From the NCBI GenBank assembly GCA_023663145.1, contig JAMPHZ010000010.1, positions 17,400-81,399 on the forward strand: a stretch of 64,000 nt of DNA, given 5' to 3'. The translations under genes and the position numbers were made by a program. Positions 16,196-26,516 of this stretch are shown here, piece after piece. How positions within the stretch are numbered: position 1 is the first letter of the stretch; every line of letters begins with the position of its first letter. The DNA comes from Odoribacter sp. (lineage in GTDB: Bacteria; Bacteroidota; Bacteroidia; Bacteroidales; Muribaculaceae). Under the pieces are notes generated by a model. The model was not told where the DNA came from. It worked only from the letters and a program-made list of their open reading frames with translations, and made no database searches.

Positions 16196-17134
16196 ATGAC
16201 GCATCTGACTATCAGAGAAATCGCGAACGCTTGGAAAGATGAAAAGCGTCCGTATGTCAAGCGGTCAACATTCGCAGCCTATATGCTGACGCTTGAAAAC
16301 CATCTGTTGCCGTACTTCGGCAACATGACCGAACTGAGTGAATCAACCGTTCAGACCTTTGTGCTTGAAAAGCTCAATGCAGGATTGAGTGTCAAGACAA
16401 TAAAGGACATTCTCATCGTGCTGAAGATGATTATGAAGCATGGAGTTAAGAACAAGTGGATGGAACATGCCGAGTGGGACATCAAATATCCCACCAACAC
16501 AACCCCGACCGACATCGAAGTATTGACAATCGCCAATCACAAGAAAATCCTCGATCACATCAAAGCCAACTTCTCATTCAAGGCTTTGGGGATCTACCTA
16601 TGTCTCACAACTGGTCTCCGCATAGGTGAGATATGCGCACTGTGCTGGGAAGACATCGACACACAATCTGGTACTTTGCAGGTGAAGCGCACAATCGAGC
16701 GAATCTACATTCTTGAAGGAGAGAAAAAGCACACCGAACTGGTAATAAACGACCCCAAGACGCCCAACTCCATCCGTGAGATACCATTGAGCGCAGAAGC
16801 ACTCTCGCTCATCAAACCGCTAATGAAGGTGGTCAACAGCAGATTCTACGTCATCTCCAATGACGGTAAGCCCATAGAGCCGCGTACCTACCGCAGCTAC
16901 TACAAGCGGTTGATGGAGTCACTTGGTATTCCTGTAATCAAGTTCCACGGCCTGCGTCACTCCTTCGCCACCCGTTGCATAGAGAGTAATTGTGATTATA
17001 AGACGGTAAGTGTGCTTTTGGGCCATTCTGATATTTCCACCACGCTCAATCTTTATGTGCACCCCAACATGGAGCAGAAGAAACGGTGCGTTGATAAGAT
17101 GATGAAAGCTATCCAAAAGGGTGGGGGATTTTGA
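16196..17134 (+). CDS. Tyrosine recombinase, probable hsdS invertase
   Basis: A 312-aa integrase-family protein starting at the ATG at 16196; a formal GTG at 16136 lies inside the repeat region and is rejected. An N-terminal SAM-like DNA-binding domain covers ~1-110. The catalytic residues are visible: R142 in TTGLRIGE, H251 and R254 in HGLRH, H277 in LLGHSD, and the nucleophile Y287 in LNLYVHP. Its position immediately outside the outer inverted repeat, with no other mobile-element genes nearby, argues for a dedicated DNA invertase that shuffles hsdS. No excisionase or attachment-site signature is seen. Confidence 0.9.
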   Translation: MTHLTIREIANAWKDEKRPYVKRSTFAAYMLTLENHLLPYFGNMTELSESTVQTFVLEKLNAGLSVKTIKDILIVLKMIMKHGVKNKWMEHAEWDIKYPTNTTPTDIEVLTIANHKKILDHIKANFSFKALGIYLCLTTGLRIGEICALCWEDIDTQSGTLQVKRTIERIYILEGEKKHTELVINDPKTPNSIREIPLSAEALSLIKPLMKVVNSRFYVISNDGKPIEPRTYRSYYKRLMESLGIPVIKFHGLRHSFATRCIESNCDYKTVSVLLGHSDISTTLNLYVHPNMEQKKRCVDKMMKAIQKGGGF

Positions 17135-17399
17135 TTAAGTTTTAGGTATTGGGTATTAAGCTTGTATGATTAGTTGTTAAATAGAACTATGATGTAATTT
17201 TTAGAGTTTAAAGATGTATTCATCATAATTATTTGTTGCAATGTAGTATCTGAGGCTTAATGCCCAATACTTATTTATTATTAGGTCCTTAAGTATGAAC
17301 TTTTTGATTGTCGGTGTTGAATCCGCTGAATAACCAGTAACAGTGATTCCGCTGCGCCGTGATGCAAAAGTTGCGTCTTGTTGGTTGAGGATTTTTTTG
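17135..17399. other. Intergenic region after the recombinase with an inverted repeat
   Basis: GTATTGGGTATTAAGC (17146-17161) pairs with GCTTAATGCCCAATAC (17255-17270) at 15 of 16 positions across a 93-bp A/T-rich spacer. A possible 76-codon reverse ORF (17201-17431) crosses the cvpA promoter and start and is not credible. The inner part may be a decayed relative of the small Cys-containing ORF near 2.8 kb. Confidence 0.4.
17251..17268. repeat. 18-bp repeat, copy 2
   Basis: Matches 2794-2811 at 17 of 18 positions in the same orientation, and its core is the right half of the local inverted repeat. Confidence 0.35.
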
Positions 17400-17407
17400 T
17401 AACTTTG
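17377..17407 (+). promoter_or_regulatory. Promoter of cvpA-suf
   Basis: CTTG at 17377-17380, 19 bp, then TAACTTTG at 17400-17407, ending 26 nt before the cvpA ATG. This is a near-consensus Bacteroidota promoter for what appears to be one long transcript through sufS. Confidence 0.7.
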
Positions 17408-17433
17408 TGGATTGAAAACGCAATTTGTCAAGT

Positions 17434-17949
17434 ATGATAGATATTTTGATATTGGCGGTGATAGCCGTGGGTGGCGTGATTGGTTTCACACGTGGGCTCA
17501 TGGTGCAGCTTGGCTCTATAGTGGCCTTGGTGGCAGGTGTGGTGGTGGCCCGCCTGTTGGGTCCTGCTGTTTCCGGGCTATGGGCCGGCGACTCTACGGC
17601 GCTTGACTCTGCGGCAGCCTATGGCGTGGCTTTCCTTGTGGGATATGTTGCGGCTTGGTTGATGGCGCGTGTGCTGCGCAAGACTGTACATACCATACAT
17701 CTTGGGATTATCGACCGTATATGCGGGGCGGTGTTCAAGGTGCTTCAGTGGGGGCTGGTGTTGTCACTGGCTCTCAACATATATATGCTTGCGGCGGCCG
17801 GTGACTGCTCGTTGAATGAGCCGGAAAAGCCTTGGCGGCTTGCGGCGGTAGATTTTGCGCCTGCGGTGTTGGGTTATCTGGCTGATCTGAACAACCATCG
17901 CGATGCCTCGGGCGTTATTATTCCCAAATGTGAGAATTCCGATGAATGA
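17434..17949 (+). CDS. CvpA family inner-membrane protein
   Basis: A 171-aa protein starting at ATG 17434 ([18 protein letters not shown]). About four hydrophobic segments and the [16 protein letters not shown] stretch after the first helix are typical of CvpA, a membrane protein first linked to colicin V export and later to envelope stress tolerance. Its last codons overlap the sufB ATG by 8 nt, so it leads the suf operon here. The link between CvpA and Fe-S assembly is unexplained and may be simple co-transcription. Confidence 0.85.
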   Translation: MIDILILAVIAVGGVIGFTRGLMVQLGSIVALVAGVVVARLLGPAVSGLWAGDSTALDSAAAYGVAFLVGYVAAWLMARVLRKTVHTIHLGIIDRICGAVFKVLQWGLVLSLALNIYMLAAAGDCSLNEPEKPWRLAAVDFAPAVLGYLADLNNHRDASGVIIPKCENSDE

Positions 17950-19414
17950 CAAGAATATAGAATCCCGGGTTGAGGGCGATGACGATATAATACGCAACGC
18001 TACCTCTGGTGATTATAAATATGGCTTTGTGAGTGATATTGAGACCAATATCCTGGAGCGGGGCTTGAATGAGGATGTGATACGTCACATATCAATGCGA
18101 AAGGGAGAACCTCAGTGGCTTCTTGATTTCAGACTTGAGGCTTATCGCTATTGGCTCACCCTTGAAGTGCCTGGATGGGCGCATCTTGATATACCTGCGA
18201 TTGATTTTCAGGATATAAGTTATTATGCCGAGCCGGTAAAGAAGGAGGGCCCAAAGAGTCTTGATGAGGTTGATCCGGGGCTGCTTGATACTTTCAATCG
18301 CCTTGGTATACCACTTGAGGAACAGAAGCAGCTTTCGGGTATGGCGGTGGACGCCGTTATGGATTCGGTGTCGGTAAAGACTACTCACCGCGAGAAACTG
18401 GCGAAGATGGGTATAATTTTCTGTTCCATCTCCGAGGCTGTCAAAGATTATCCTGATCTGGTGAAGAAGTATCTGGGGTCAGTGGTGAGCTACCGCGATA
18501 ACTTCTATGCGGCGTTGAACTCGGCAGTGTTCTCTGATGGATCATTTGTGTATATCCCCAAGGGTGTGCGCTGCCCGATGGAGCTGTCGACATATTTCCG
18601 CATCAATGCTGCAGGTACCGGACAGTTCGAGCGTACGCTCATAGTGGCTGATGATGATGCCTATGTGAGCTATCTTGAGGGTTGTACAGCGCCTATGCGT
18701 GATGAGAACCAGCTTCATGCCGCTATTGTGGAGATAGTTGTCGAGGATCGGGCCGAGGTGAAGTACTCGACAGTGCAAAATTGGTATGCTGGCGATGCCG
18801 AAGGACGTGGTGGTATCTATAACTTTGTCACTAAACGTGGCCTATGCCGCGGCGATTACTCAAAGTTGTCGTGGACTCAGGTCGAGACAGGGTCGGCAAT
18901 CACATGGAAATATCCATCATGTGTGCTCAAGGGTGACAACTCAGTGGGCGAGTTTTATTCTGTGGCAGTAACGCGTCACCGCCAACAGGCTGACACCGGT
19001 ACGAAGATGATCCATATAGGGCGTAATACCCGTTCCACGATAGTGTCAAAGGGTATTTCAGCGGGTCATAGCTCGAATGCTTACAGAGGCTTGGTCAAGA
19101 TAGCTCCTGGCGCATCGGGTGCCCGTAACTATACCCAGTGTGATTCTCTGCTGCTTGGGCCTGACTGTGGAGCGCATACGTTCCCGTACATAGATGTTAT
19201 GAATGATTCGGCCACGGTGGAGCATGAGGCTACCACATCAAAAATATCAGAAGACCAACTGTTTTACTGCAATCAGCGAGGCATTCCCACAGAGGAGGCC
19301 GTGGGGTTGATAGTGAACGGCTATGCCAAGGAGGTGATGAACAAGCTGCCAATGGAATTTGCAGTAGAGGCGCAAAAACTGCTACAGATCTCACTTGAGG
19401 GCAGCGTAGGGTGA
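17942..19414 (+). CDS. sufB: Fe-S cluster scaffold subunit SufB
   Basis: A 490-aa SUF scaffold protein starting at the ATG at 17942; the longer frame from 17903 lies within cvpA. SufB with SufC and SufD builds and transfers Fe-S clusters. Typical segments include [40 protein letters not shown], the conserved YTQCDSLL cysteine region and the C-terminal GFPTEEA-like [13 protein letters not shown]. It is followed by sufC after 30 nt. Complete, with normal length. Confidence 0.97.
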   Translation: MNDKNIESRVEGDDDIIRNATSGDYKYGFVSDIETNILERGLNEDVIRHISMRKGEPQWLLDFRLEAYRYWLTLEVPGWAHLDIPAIDFQDISYYAEPVKKEGPKSLDEVDPGLLDTFNRLGIPLEEQKQLSGMAVDAVMDSVSVKTTHREKLAKMGIIFCSISEAVKDYPDLVKKYLGSVVSYRDNFYAALNSAVFSDGSFVYIPKGVRCPMELSTYFRINAAGTGQFERTLIVADDDAYVSYLEGCTAPMRDENQLHAAIVEIVVEDRAEVKYSTVQNWYAGDAEGRGGIYNFVTKRGLCRGDYSKLSWTQVETGSAITWKYPSCVLKGDNSVGEFYSVAVTRHRQQADTGTKMIHIGRNTRSTIVSKGISAGHSSNAYRGLVKIAPGASGARNYTQCDSLLLGPDCGAHTFPYIDVMNDSATVEHEATTSKISEDQLFYCNQRGIPTEEAVGLIVNGYAKEVMNKLPMEFAVEAQKLLQISLEGSVG

Positions 19415-19444
19415 ATGAGTTATAACAGCTAATCAGTTTCAATC

Positions 19445-20215
19445 ATGAACAACGATATATTATTAGAAGTAAAAGACCTGCACGCCGGTATCGACGGCAA
19501 AGAGATATTGCGGGGCATCAATCTTGAGGTGCGTCCCGGCGAGGTACATGCTATAATGGGGCCCAACGGCTCAGGCAAGAGCACTTTGTCGGGGGTGTTG
19601 GCGGGGAATCCGCGTTATACAGTCACATCGGGCGAGGCGATCTTTCACAGCCTTGATCTGCTGAGCCTTCAGCCTGAGGACCGAAGCCATGAGGGTCTTT
19701 TCCTTTCGTTCCAATATCCGGTGGAGATACCCGGAGTGTCGATGGTAAATTTCATGAGAGCCGCGTTGAATGCAAAGCGTAAATACTTTGGCGAGCAGCC
19801 ATTGAGCGCCGGAGATTTCCTCAAGCTCATGAGGTGCAAGCGCGCTGTGGTGGATCTCGACAATAAACTTGCATCGCGATCGGTGAATGAGGGCTTCTCG
19901 GGGGGCGAGAAAAAACGTAACGAGATATTTCAGATGGCTATGCTTGAGCCACGTCTGTCAATACTTGATGAAACTGACTCAGGACTTGATATAGATGCCC
20001 TCAGGGTGGTGGCCTCCGGTGTAAATAAACTCAAGACCACCGAGAATGCAACGATAGTGATCACTCATTACCAACGCCTGCTTGATTATATCAAGCCTGA
20101 TTTTGTGCATATTCTTTATAAGGGTAAGATAGTATACTCAGGCGGTCCTGAACTGGCCCTCGAGCTTGAGGAAAAAGGATATGACTGGATAAAAGAACAA
20201 GTCGACAACCAATGA
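19445..20215 (+). CDS. sufC: Fe-S assembly ATPase SufC
   Basis: A 256-aa ABC ATPase without membrane segments. Walker A is GPNGSGKSTL, the signature is GFSGGEKKRNE and Walker B ends LDETDSGLDID, the form characteristic of SufC. It provides ATP-driven conformational change to the SufBC2D scaffold in the cytoplasm. Its stop overlaps the sufD ATG by 4 nt, consistent with coupled synthesis of the complex. Confidence 0.97.
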   Translation: MNNDILLEVKDLHAGIDGKEILRGINLEVRPGEVHAIMGPNGSGKSTLSGVLAGNPRYTVTSGEAIFHSLDLLSLQPEDRSHEGLFLSFQYPVEIPGVSMVNFMRAALNAKRKYFGEQPLSAGDFLKLMRCKRAVVDLDNKLASRSVNEGFSGGEKKRNEIFQMAMLEPRLSILDETDSGLDIDALRVVASGVNKLKTTENATIVITHYQRLLDYIKPDFVHILYKGKIVYSGGPELALELEEKGYDWIKEQVDNQ

Positions 20216-21576
20216 ACAACGCTCTGAAGCAATATATAGAACTCTTTAACGGGAATCGTCAGGAGATAGAATCGCACTCGCCGGCGGCACTGAACGCGCG
20301 TCGCATCCGTGCTCTCGCTACATTGGAGAGTACAGGGCGTCTGCCCGAGCGTGGCGACGAGGGGTATGAGAAAGTATCACTTAACGATATGTTCGCGCCC
20401 GATTATGGCGTGAATATATCTCGTCTGCAATTTGAGGCAGGTTCGCGCACCGGTGTGCATGGCTGTGACATCCCGAACGTAGGCACAGTTGCCGTGACAC
20501 TTGTCAACGATACGTTCCACGCTCCTGGCTTGCCAAAACTACCCGGCGGGGTGGAGGTTATGTCGCTCGCGAGTGCTGCAGGATTGTATCCTGAGCGGTT
20601 TGCCGAAGAAACGGCGCCTGCTGATAATCCGATAGTGGCGCTCAATGACCTGCTTGTGCAAGATGGTGTGTATATACATATACCACGTGATGTGGCCATG
20701 ACCAAGCCTGTGCAGATCCTTTCGATATTCAATACATCCCAGCCCCTTATGGGGGTGCGCCGTATAGTGATAGACGTGGATGATAATGCGTCGGCTACGG
20801 TAATCGCATGTGACCACCCACGCACTGCCCAGGTCAGCTATCTGAACTGCCGTGTTGTCGAGATACGCCTCGGACATAATGCTTCGTTGGATTTTAATGA
20901 TCTTGAAGAGTCTACACCGCGTTGTTCGCGTGCATCAGTCATTGCTGCCGCCCAAGGGGCAGGGAGTAGACTTTCGGTGTCCTCGGTGACACTTGACGGC
21001 GGAGTTACACGTAATGAATACTATACACGGCATCTTGGCGAGGGTTGCCACACGTCGCTTGGCGGACTTGTGGTCGCGTCAGGAGCGCAGGTGGTGGATA
21101 ATGCTACTTTTCTGGTCCATGACCATGAGCATTGTACGAGTGAGCAGCTGTTCAAGTACGCATTGTTCGACTCGGCGCAGGGCGCATTCGAGGGCCTTGT
21201 GAATGTGGAGCATGGAGCACGATTCACTGAGGCACATCAGAATAACCGCAATCTGTTGGTGTCACCGGCAGCACGCATGCATGCTATGCCTCAGCTTATA
21301 ATCAATTGCGACGAAGTAAAGGCATCGCATGGCTCGGCAACAGGCGAGCTTGATGCCGAGGCTCTGTTCTACATGCGGTCACGCGGAATACCGGCCGATG
21401 AAGCCCGTATGATGCTGATTACCGCTTTCATGGCCGAAGGGCTTGATAAAATAACCCATTCTCCGCTGCGCCAGACTCTGAGGATGTTGCTTGACCGGCG
21501 CCTGCGCGGATGTTCGGGGTCGTGTGACGGTTGCTCGATTGATACACTCCCATCTCCGGAGGTGGTAGCTGATTGA
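20212..21576 (+). CDS. sufD: Fe-S assembly protein SufD
   Basis: A 454-aa paralogue of SufB that completes the SufBCD complex. The right-handed beta-helix region and the shared C-terminal core are visible, including ATGELDAEALFYMRSRGIP with the HGSATG segment just before it. The extreme C-terminus has a cluster of cysteines (CSGSCDGCS), which I note as unusual; its role is unknown. It overlaps sufC by ATGA and is followed by sufS after 2 nt. Confidence 0.94.
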   Translation: MNNALKQYIELFNGNRQEIESHSPAALNARRIRALATLESTGRLPERGDEGYEKVSLNDMFAPDYGVNISRLQFEAGSRTGVHGCDIPNVGTVAVTLVNDTFHAPGLPKLPGGVEVMSLASAAGLYPERFAEETAPADNPIVALNDLLVQDGVYIHIPRDVAMTKPVQILSIFNTSQPLMGVRRIVIDVDDNASATVIACDHPRTAQVSYLNCRVVEIRLGHNASLDFNDLEESTPRCSRASVIAAAQGAGSRLSVSSVTLDGGVTRNEYYTRHLGEGCHTSLGGLVVASGAQVVDNATFLVHDHEHCTSEQLFKYALFDSAQGAFEGLVNVEHGARFTEAHQNNRNLLVSPAARMHAMPQLIINCDEVKASHGSATGELDAEALFYMRSRGIPADEARMMLITAFMAEGLDKITHSPLRQTLRMLLDRRLRGCSGSCDGCSIDTLPSPEVVAD

Positions 21577-21578
21577 TT

Positions 21579-22793
21579 ATGGACGTCGAAAAAATAAGAA
21601 ACCGGTTCCCGATTCTCGGCCGCACGGTGTATGGCAAGCCACTGATATATCTTGATAATGCTGCCACGTCGCAAACGCCTGATACTGTGGTTGAGGCGAT
21701 TACGCAATCATATACCCACCGGAAGGCAAATGTGCACCGTGGTGTGCATTGCTTGTCTCAGGAGGCTACTGACGCTATGGAACATGGCCGGCGCACCGCA
21801 GCTCGTTTCATCAACGCTCCGCGCACTGAGGAGGTTATATTCACCCGCGGGACCACTGAGGGTATCAATCTGGTGGCATCGTCTTACGGACAATTACTTG
21901 ATGAAGGCGATGAAGTGATACTTACCGTTATGGAGCATCACTCAAATATAGTGCCATGGCAGTTACTCGAAAAGCGTCGTGGTATCAGAATAAAAGTTGT
22001 GCCTATAGATGCTGAAGGGCGTCTTGATCTTGATGTGTATCGGTCGTTGTTCAGCGACCGCACCCGTTTGGTATCGGTGTGCCATGCGTCAAATGTGCTC
22101 GGCACGGTGAATCCGGTGGCAACTATGTCGCAGATCGCTCACGAGCATGGCGCTGTAATATGCGTTGATGGAGCTCAGGGTGTGCCGCATATCAAGGTTG
22201 ATGTGCAGGAAATAGGATGTGATTTCTATGCGTTCTCATCCCATAAAATGTATGGGCCATCCGGGGTGGGCATCTTGTGGGGGCGCACTGATCTTCTTGA
22301 GAAAATGCCGCCTTACCAGGGCGGTGGTGAAATGATAGGCCATGTGAGCTTCGGAGGCACTACATGGGCTGATCTGCCCTACAAGTTTGAGGCCGGTACT
22401 CCTGATTATGTAGGTGCCGCTGCATTTACCCAGGCAGTTGAGTTCATGGATGAGGTGGGAATAGATAAAGTAGCCTCACATGAGCACGAATTACTGGAAT
22501 ATGCTACAGACCGTATGATGGAAATAGAAGGAATGCGAATTTTCGGCACGGCTCCCGGCAAATGTGCAGTGATCTCATTCCTTATCGGCAACGCTCATCA
22601 TTATGATACCGGCATGTTGCTTGACAAGATGGGGATAGCCGTGCGCACCGGACATCATTGTGCTCAGCCGTTGATGAACTCTTTGGGCGTGGAAGGGACC
22701 GTGAGGGTGGCTTTCGCTGTATATAATACGAAAAGTGAGGTCGATGCCTTTGTCAATGCCCTCAAACGTATTGCTCCGATATTGAATCAGTAA
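21579..22793 (+). CDS. sufS: Cysteine desulfurase SufS
   Basis: A 404-aa PLP enzyme that removes sulfur from L-cysteine and delivers it for Fe-S assembly. The PLP lysine lies in SSHKMYGPSG and the persulfide cysteine in RTGHHCAQPLM, the short loop form of SufS (group II) proteins. I start at the ATG at 21579, since the TTG two codons earlier is weaker. No sufE gene follows in this operon. A hairpin lies ~45 nt after the stop. Confidence 0.96.
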   Translation: MDVEKIRNRFPILGRTVYGKPLIYLDNAATSQTPDTVVEAITQSYTHRKANVHRGVHCLSQEATDAMEHGRRTAARFINAPRTEEVIFTRGTTEGINLVASSYGQLLDEGDEVILTVMEHHSNIVPWQLLEKRRGIRIKVVPIDAEGRLDLDVYRSLFSDRTRLVSVCHASNVLGTVNPVATMSQIAHEHGAVICVDGAQGVPHIKVDVQEIGCDFYAFSSHKMYGPSGVGILWGRTDLLEKMPPYQGGGEMIGHVSFGGTTWADLPYKFEAGTPDYVGAAAFTQAVEFMDEVGIDKVASHEHELLEYATDRMMEIEGMRIFGTAPGKCAVISFLIGNAHHYDTGMLLDKMGIAVRTGHHCAQPLMNSLGVEGTVRVAFAVYNTKSEVDAFVNALKRIAPILNQ

Positions 22794-22839
22794 TTGCGGG
22801 GAATGATGCCGTTTCCCGGGATATGCATCCGGACCTTAG

Positions 22840-22863
22840 CCCGCGCCTAGGTGCGGGTTTATT
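22840..22863 (+). terminator. Hairpin between convergent sufS and recX
   Basis: An 8-bp GC-rich stem with one G-U pair (CCCGCGCC/GGTGCGGG) and a TA loop, followed by TTTATT. It sits between convergent genes and probably terminates the suf transcript. Confidence 0.65.
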
Positions 22864-23338
22864 GTATGTCTAACATTTTCATTGTCTCAATGACAAGTTG
22901 AGGCTCGAATCCTCGTGAAATGGCGTGGCGGAAGATTTTTGTGCGCCCATCATAGGTGTAGGCCTCAGAGCCGAGGGATTTGTGTTTGTTACGCATTATA
23001 TCAAGCAGCCGCCGGGCGTAGATTTCATTGTCGAGATCGTCAAGCGCTTCTCTGATGATGTGTCGTTCTATATGTTTCAGAATCAGCGCGGCCGCGATTT
23101 TTCGTTTACCCCAACCGAGATATTCCATTCTGTCGCGTGCGAACAGATGGGCGAATCTGCTGTCATCGATAAATCGGGCGCGCTCGAGTTTTTGTATTAT
23201 AACGGCTGCATCAGTCGGCGAAATGCCCCAGTCATATAGTTTCTTACGGATCTCGCCTGAGCAATGTTCGGCGCGGTTGCACATTTCCTCGGCCTTGAGG
23301 TATGCTTTCTGCGGAGTGACGGGGACCTTGGCTTTCAT
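22859..23338 (-). CDS. recX: Regulatory protein RecX
   Basis: A 159-aa three-helix-repeat protein that binds RecA filaments and limits recombinase activity. Diagnostic stretches are SGEIRKKLYDWGI, ARFIDDSRFAHLFARDR and WGKRKIAAAL. Its ATG overlaps the prmC stop (ATGA), so it is the last gene of the yicC-to-recX transcript. Normal length. Confidence 0.92.
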   Translation of the reverse strand: MKAKVPVTPQKAYLKAEEMCNRAEHCSGEIRKKLYDWGISPTDAAVIIQKLERARFIDDSRFAHLFARDRMEYLGWGKRKIAAALILKHIERHIIREALDDLDNEIYARRLLDIMRNKHKSLGSEAYTYDGRTKIFRHAISRGFEPQLVIETMKMLDIQ

Positions 23339-24192
23339 GATGGCAGTGTAGCTGAGCAGTATCTGTAATTACCAAGATAGTCGCGTGTTATATCAATGCT
23401 TGTATAGGATTGAGATTCAAGCAATGTTTTGAGTCTTGCAGTGAAGAGCGGATTTATCTCAAAAAAAAGACGACCTCCCGGTTTAAGGATTGAGGTGCCG
23501 CGTGCTGCTATTGCGCGGTAGAAGCGTAAAGGGTCGGAGTCGGGTACAAATAGAGCAGAGGAAGGTTCGTGACCGTATACGCGTCTGTCCATGCATTTGC
23601 GTTCACTGTCGGCTATGTAGGGTGGATTAGATACGATTATGTCGTAGCCTTGTCCGATGTCGCCGGTGTCAGGTGTTAGTATGTCGTTATGTATAAAGGT
23701 AATTTCGGTTGCATTATTCAGGGCATTTTCAGAGGCTATCTCAAGTGCCTGGCGAGAGATGTCGGTAGCGGTTATGCGGGCATATGGCAAAGCGCGTGCA
23801 AGAGCTATTGCTATGCATCCGCTGCCTGTTCCGATATCAATGATTCTAAGATCGTGGTGGCCGTTGAATTCGTCGGTTATCATATCTACGAGGGCTGCCG
23901 TCTCTGGCCGAGGTATAAGTACGGCCGGCGATACTTTAAGATCAATGCCCATGAACTGAGCCTGACCGACTACGTATTGTGCCGGGTTCCCGTCGATGAT
24001 CTGTCTTATATAAGAGTCAAACCGTGATATTGTTTCCGGCTCAAGCACGCGGTCGCCGCAAGTGAGAAGTGTGGTGGGTGTGACACCAAGGTCATCGTCA
24101 AGCAGCAGGCGTGCGGTGGCTCGTGCCTCACGGTTCCCTAATGCCGGGGTGAGGCGCTTGATAATGTCGCGGTTGAGGTCGGAGAGTGTCAT
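23335..24192 (-). CDS. prmC: Peptide chain release factor N5-glutamine methyltransferase PrmC
   Basis: A 285-aa SAM-dependent enzyme that methylates the GGQ glutamine of release factors. The SAM motif [15 protein letters not shown] and the catalytic [13 protein letters not shown] are intact, and the N-terminal helical substrate-binding domain (~1-90) is present. It overlaps obgE at the start and recX at the end by 4 nt each. Confidence 0.95.
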   Translation of the reverse strand: MTLSDLNRDIIKRLTPALGNREARATARLLLDDDLGVTPTTLLTCGDRVLEPETISRFDSYIRQIIDGNPAQYVVGQAQFMGIDLKVSPAVLIPRPETAALVDMITDEFNGHHDLRIIDIGTGSGCIAIALARALPYARITATDISRQALEIASENALNNATEITFIHNDILTPDTGDIGQGYDIIVSNPPYIADSERKCMDRRVYGHEPSSALFVPDSDPLRFYRAIAARGTSILKPGGRLFFEINPLFTARLKTLLESQSYTSIDITRDYLGNYRYCSATLPS

Positions 24193-25430
24193 TTCCCGGG
24201 ATGCTTCTCAGGGTCAGTGCCTTCTTCTTCGCCATATTCAAATTCGGCATCATCGAAGTCGAAGTCTTCGCCCCATGACTCTGCGCTGATCTGTTGGAGA
24301 TCCTCGCCTTCAAAGTCTTCATCGTCGGTGTCATTTTCGCCGGGGACATATTCAAATATGAATTCATCTTCTTCTCCCACACGATGATTGGCATCAAGCG
24401 GCTTATGTGCAATATCAACGGTGGCAAGGCGGTTGGAATCATCAGTCACGGCCCGCCACAGGATGTCTTTGAGTTCGGTTATCCCCTGACCGGTGACTGA
24501 CGATATGAATACCGATGGAATACCTTCGGGCAAGGTTTTGCGGATTTCCTCGATAAGTTCATCATCAAGCATGTCGCTTTTGGATATGGCAAGTACGCGG
24601 TGTTTGTCAAGAAGCTGCGGATTGAATTGCTCGAGTTCATTTAGCAGGATATTGTATTCGGCGGCAATGTCGTCGGCGTCGGCGGGTACCATGAACAATA
24701 GCACGGCATTGCGTTCGATGTGCCGCAGAAAGCGGAGGCCCAGGCCTTTACCCTCGCTCGCACCTTCGATAATGCCGGGGATGTCGGCCATCACGAATGA
24801 GCGGTTGTCACGGTACGCTACGATTCCGAGTTGTGGTTCCATGGTGGTGAAAGGATAGTCGGCAATCTTTGGCCGCGCGGCGGAGACAGCTGAAAGTAAG
24901 GTGGATTTTCCGGCATTAGGGAATCCCACGAGTCCAACATCGGCCAACACTTTCAGTTCGAGAATTATTGATTTCTCAATGGCCGGTTCTCCGGGTTGCG
25001 CGTATCGTGGCGTCCGGTTGGTTGATGATTTGAAATGCCAATTGCCCAGGCCGCCGCGGCCGCCGCGCAGTAGTTTGAGTTCCTGACCGTCTTCGGTTAC
25101 TTCGGCCAACCACTCGCCTGTCTCGGCATCATATACCACAGTGCCGCAAGGAACATCAATAATAACATCGTCACCGTCTTTACCGAAACTGCGGCCACCA
25201 GAACCGCTCTCGCCGTTTCCGGCGAAAATATGGCGTCGGTATTTTAAAGGCAGGAGTGTCCACATGTGACTGTTACCACGCAGGATTATGTGTCCTCCGC
25301 GGCCACCGTCGCCGCCGTCAGGGCCTCCCTTGGGTACATACTTGGCGCGATAGAAGTGTCGCGAGCCGGCACCGCCCTTTCCGGAGCGGCATAATATCTT
25401 TACGTAGTCGATGAAATTAGAATCTGCCAT
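24189..25430 (-). CDS. obgE: GTPase ObgE/CgtA
   Basis: A 413-aa ribosome-associated GTPase. Residues ~1-158 are the glycine-rich Obg fold ([13 protein letters not shown]). The G domain has [27 protein letters not shown] and AISKSDM. A long acidic tail (~375-413, many Asp and Glu) is typical of Bacteroidetes Obg. It begins 11 nt after the upstream nucleotidyltransferase gene and overlaps prmC by 4 nt. It acts in large-subunit assembly and the stringent response (family knowledge). Confidence 0.96.
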   Translation of the reverse strand: MADSNFIDYVKILCRSGKGGAGSRHFYRAKYVPKGGPDGGDGGRGGHIILRGNSHMWTLLPLKYRRHIFAGNGESGSGGRSFGKDGDDVIIDVPCGTVVYDAETGEWLAEVTEDGQELKLLRGGRGGLGNWHFKSSTNRTPRYAQPGEPAIEKSIILELKVLADVGLVGFPNAGKSTLLSAVSAARPKIADYPFTTMEPQLGIVAYRDNRSFVMADIPGIIEGASEGKGLGLRFLRHIERNAVLLFMVPADADDIAAEYNILLNELEQFNPQLLDKHRVLAISKSDMLDDELIEEIRKTLPEGIPSVFISSVTGQGITELKDILWRAVTDDSNRLATVDIAHKPLDANHRVGEEDEFIFEYVPGENDTDDEDFEGEDLQQISAESWGEDFDFDDAEFEYGEEEGTDPEKHPGK

Positions 25431-25441
25431 GGTGCTTGTGC

Positions 25442-26494
25442 TTAATTGTTAGACAGGTTGTTATGGTGTTTCATGAGTTGCGATGCTTGGGCGAAGTCGA
25501 CTGGGGAGCCCACGTCGATCCAGGTGCCCTTGATTGGGTAATATGTCACTTTCCCGCCACATGATATGATGTCGTCGATAAGGTCAGTGGCATCAGTGCG
25601 TCGGTCAAGTGGCAACTCATTCAGAAATTTATTTTTGAAAATATATATACCGGCATTGGCGAAGTAGGAGTAGGCCGGTTTTTCGGCTATGCCTGTGACA
25701 TTGTCGCCGTCAAGGGTCAGGATGGCATATGGTACTGATACCTGATAAGGAATAACAGCTATTGTTGCGTCGGCGCCTGAGTCACGGTGTCGCAGGTAAA
25801 GTTCTTCGTAGGAAATGGTGGTGAGAAGATCGGAGTTCATCACTATCGACTCTCCCTCGGAAGGTAATGTTGCAAGGCAGCATGCTCCGATGGTACCCAA
25901 CGGAATCTCTTCTTCAACGCATTTTACGCTTACACCTGCGACAGGTGAGGCGAAGTGGGCTGCTATCATGTCGGCGAGGTAACGGGTGGTGACTGTGATG
26001 TCAGTTATACCCACAGCGGCGAGGGCTTCAATATTGTAGTCTATAATCGCTTTACCTTCAATCTTGAGAAGGGGTTTAGGTGTTGACAGTGTCATGGGAC
26101 GCAGGCGCTCGCCCTTGCCTCCGGCCATTATCACAGCCGACAGCGGTAGCTGCGAGCGTGTTATGCTCAGGTCAACCAACTTGGCTACAGAGCCGTCAGG
26201 ATTCAGTTTTGGCAGGAGCTTTATTCCGCACCGCCGGCACTCCCGCATCAACTCTACATCTTTTTCAGTCCCATCAAGAGCCTTGAATGAAGTGCATGCA
26301 GCTTCAGTAACCGGAGATTGCACCGATGATCCGTGCAGTAGGGCGCGCCTTATGTCTCCGTCTGTAAGCGAACCATACAGGGTCCCGTCCTTATCGGTGA
26401 CGAATAGTGTCATTGCTGTCCCAGGCAATGAGTTGAGTTGTGCGAGGGCATCAAGGAGGGTCGCCGATTTGCTGATGTAATTGTTGGGTGCCAT
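25442..26494 (-). CDS. CBS-domain sugar-phosphate nucleotidyltransferase (PtmE-like)
   Basis: A 350-aa protein with an N-terminal pair of CBS domains (~1-120; [18 protein letters not shown]) followed by a nucleotidyltransferase domain starting [16 protein letters not shown]. This order is that of the PtmE/LegE glucosamine-1-phosphate guanylyltransferase that primes GDP-sugar synthesis in the Campylobacter legionaminic acid route. The two genes upstream encode CMP-sialate-type synthetase and a hydrolysing 2-epimerase, which supports that role. The nucleotide (GTP or other) cannot be told from sequence. It lies 22 nt after the CMP-synthetase gene and 11 nt before obgE. Confidence 0.8.
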   Translation of the reverse strand: MAPNNYISKSATLLDALAQLNSLPGTAMTLFVTDKDGTLYGSLTDGDIRRALLHGSSVQSPVTEAACTSFKALDGTEKDVELMRECRRCGIKLLPKLNPDGSVAKLVDLSITRSQLPLSAVIMAGGKGERLRPMTLSTPKPLLKIEGKAIIDYNIEALAAVGITDITVTTRYLADMIAAHFASPVAGVSVKCVEEEIPLGTIGACCLATLPSEGESIVMNSDLLTTISYEELYLRHRDSGADATIAVIPYQVSVPYAILTLDGDNVTGIAEKPAYSYFANAGIYIFKNKFLNELPLDRRTDATDLIDDIISCGGKVTYYPIKGTWIDVGSPVDFAQASQLMKHHNNLSNN

Positions 26495-26516
26495 GTGATT
26501 AAAACAATTGGGCGTG

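Noticed and set aside
16196..17134. Integrase as part of a conjugative or phage element
   Set aside because: No mobilisation, phage or tRNA attachment features are nearby; its position next to the hsdS inverted repeat explains it better.
17201..17431. 76-codon reverse ORF
   Set aside because: It covers the cvpA promoter and nearly reaches its start; sequence looks random apart from similarity to the small Cys ORF remnant.
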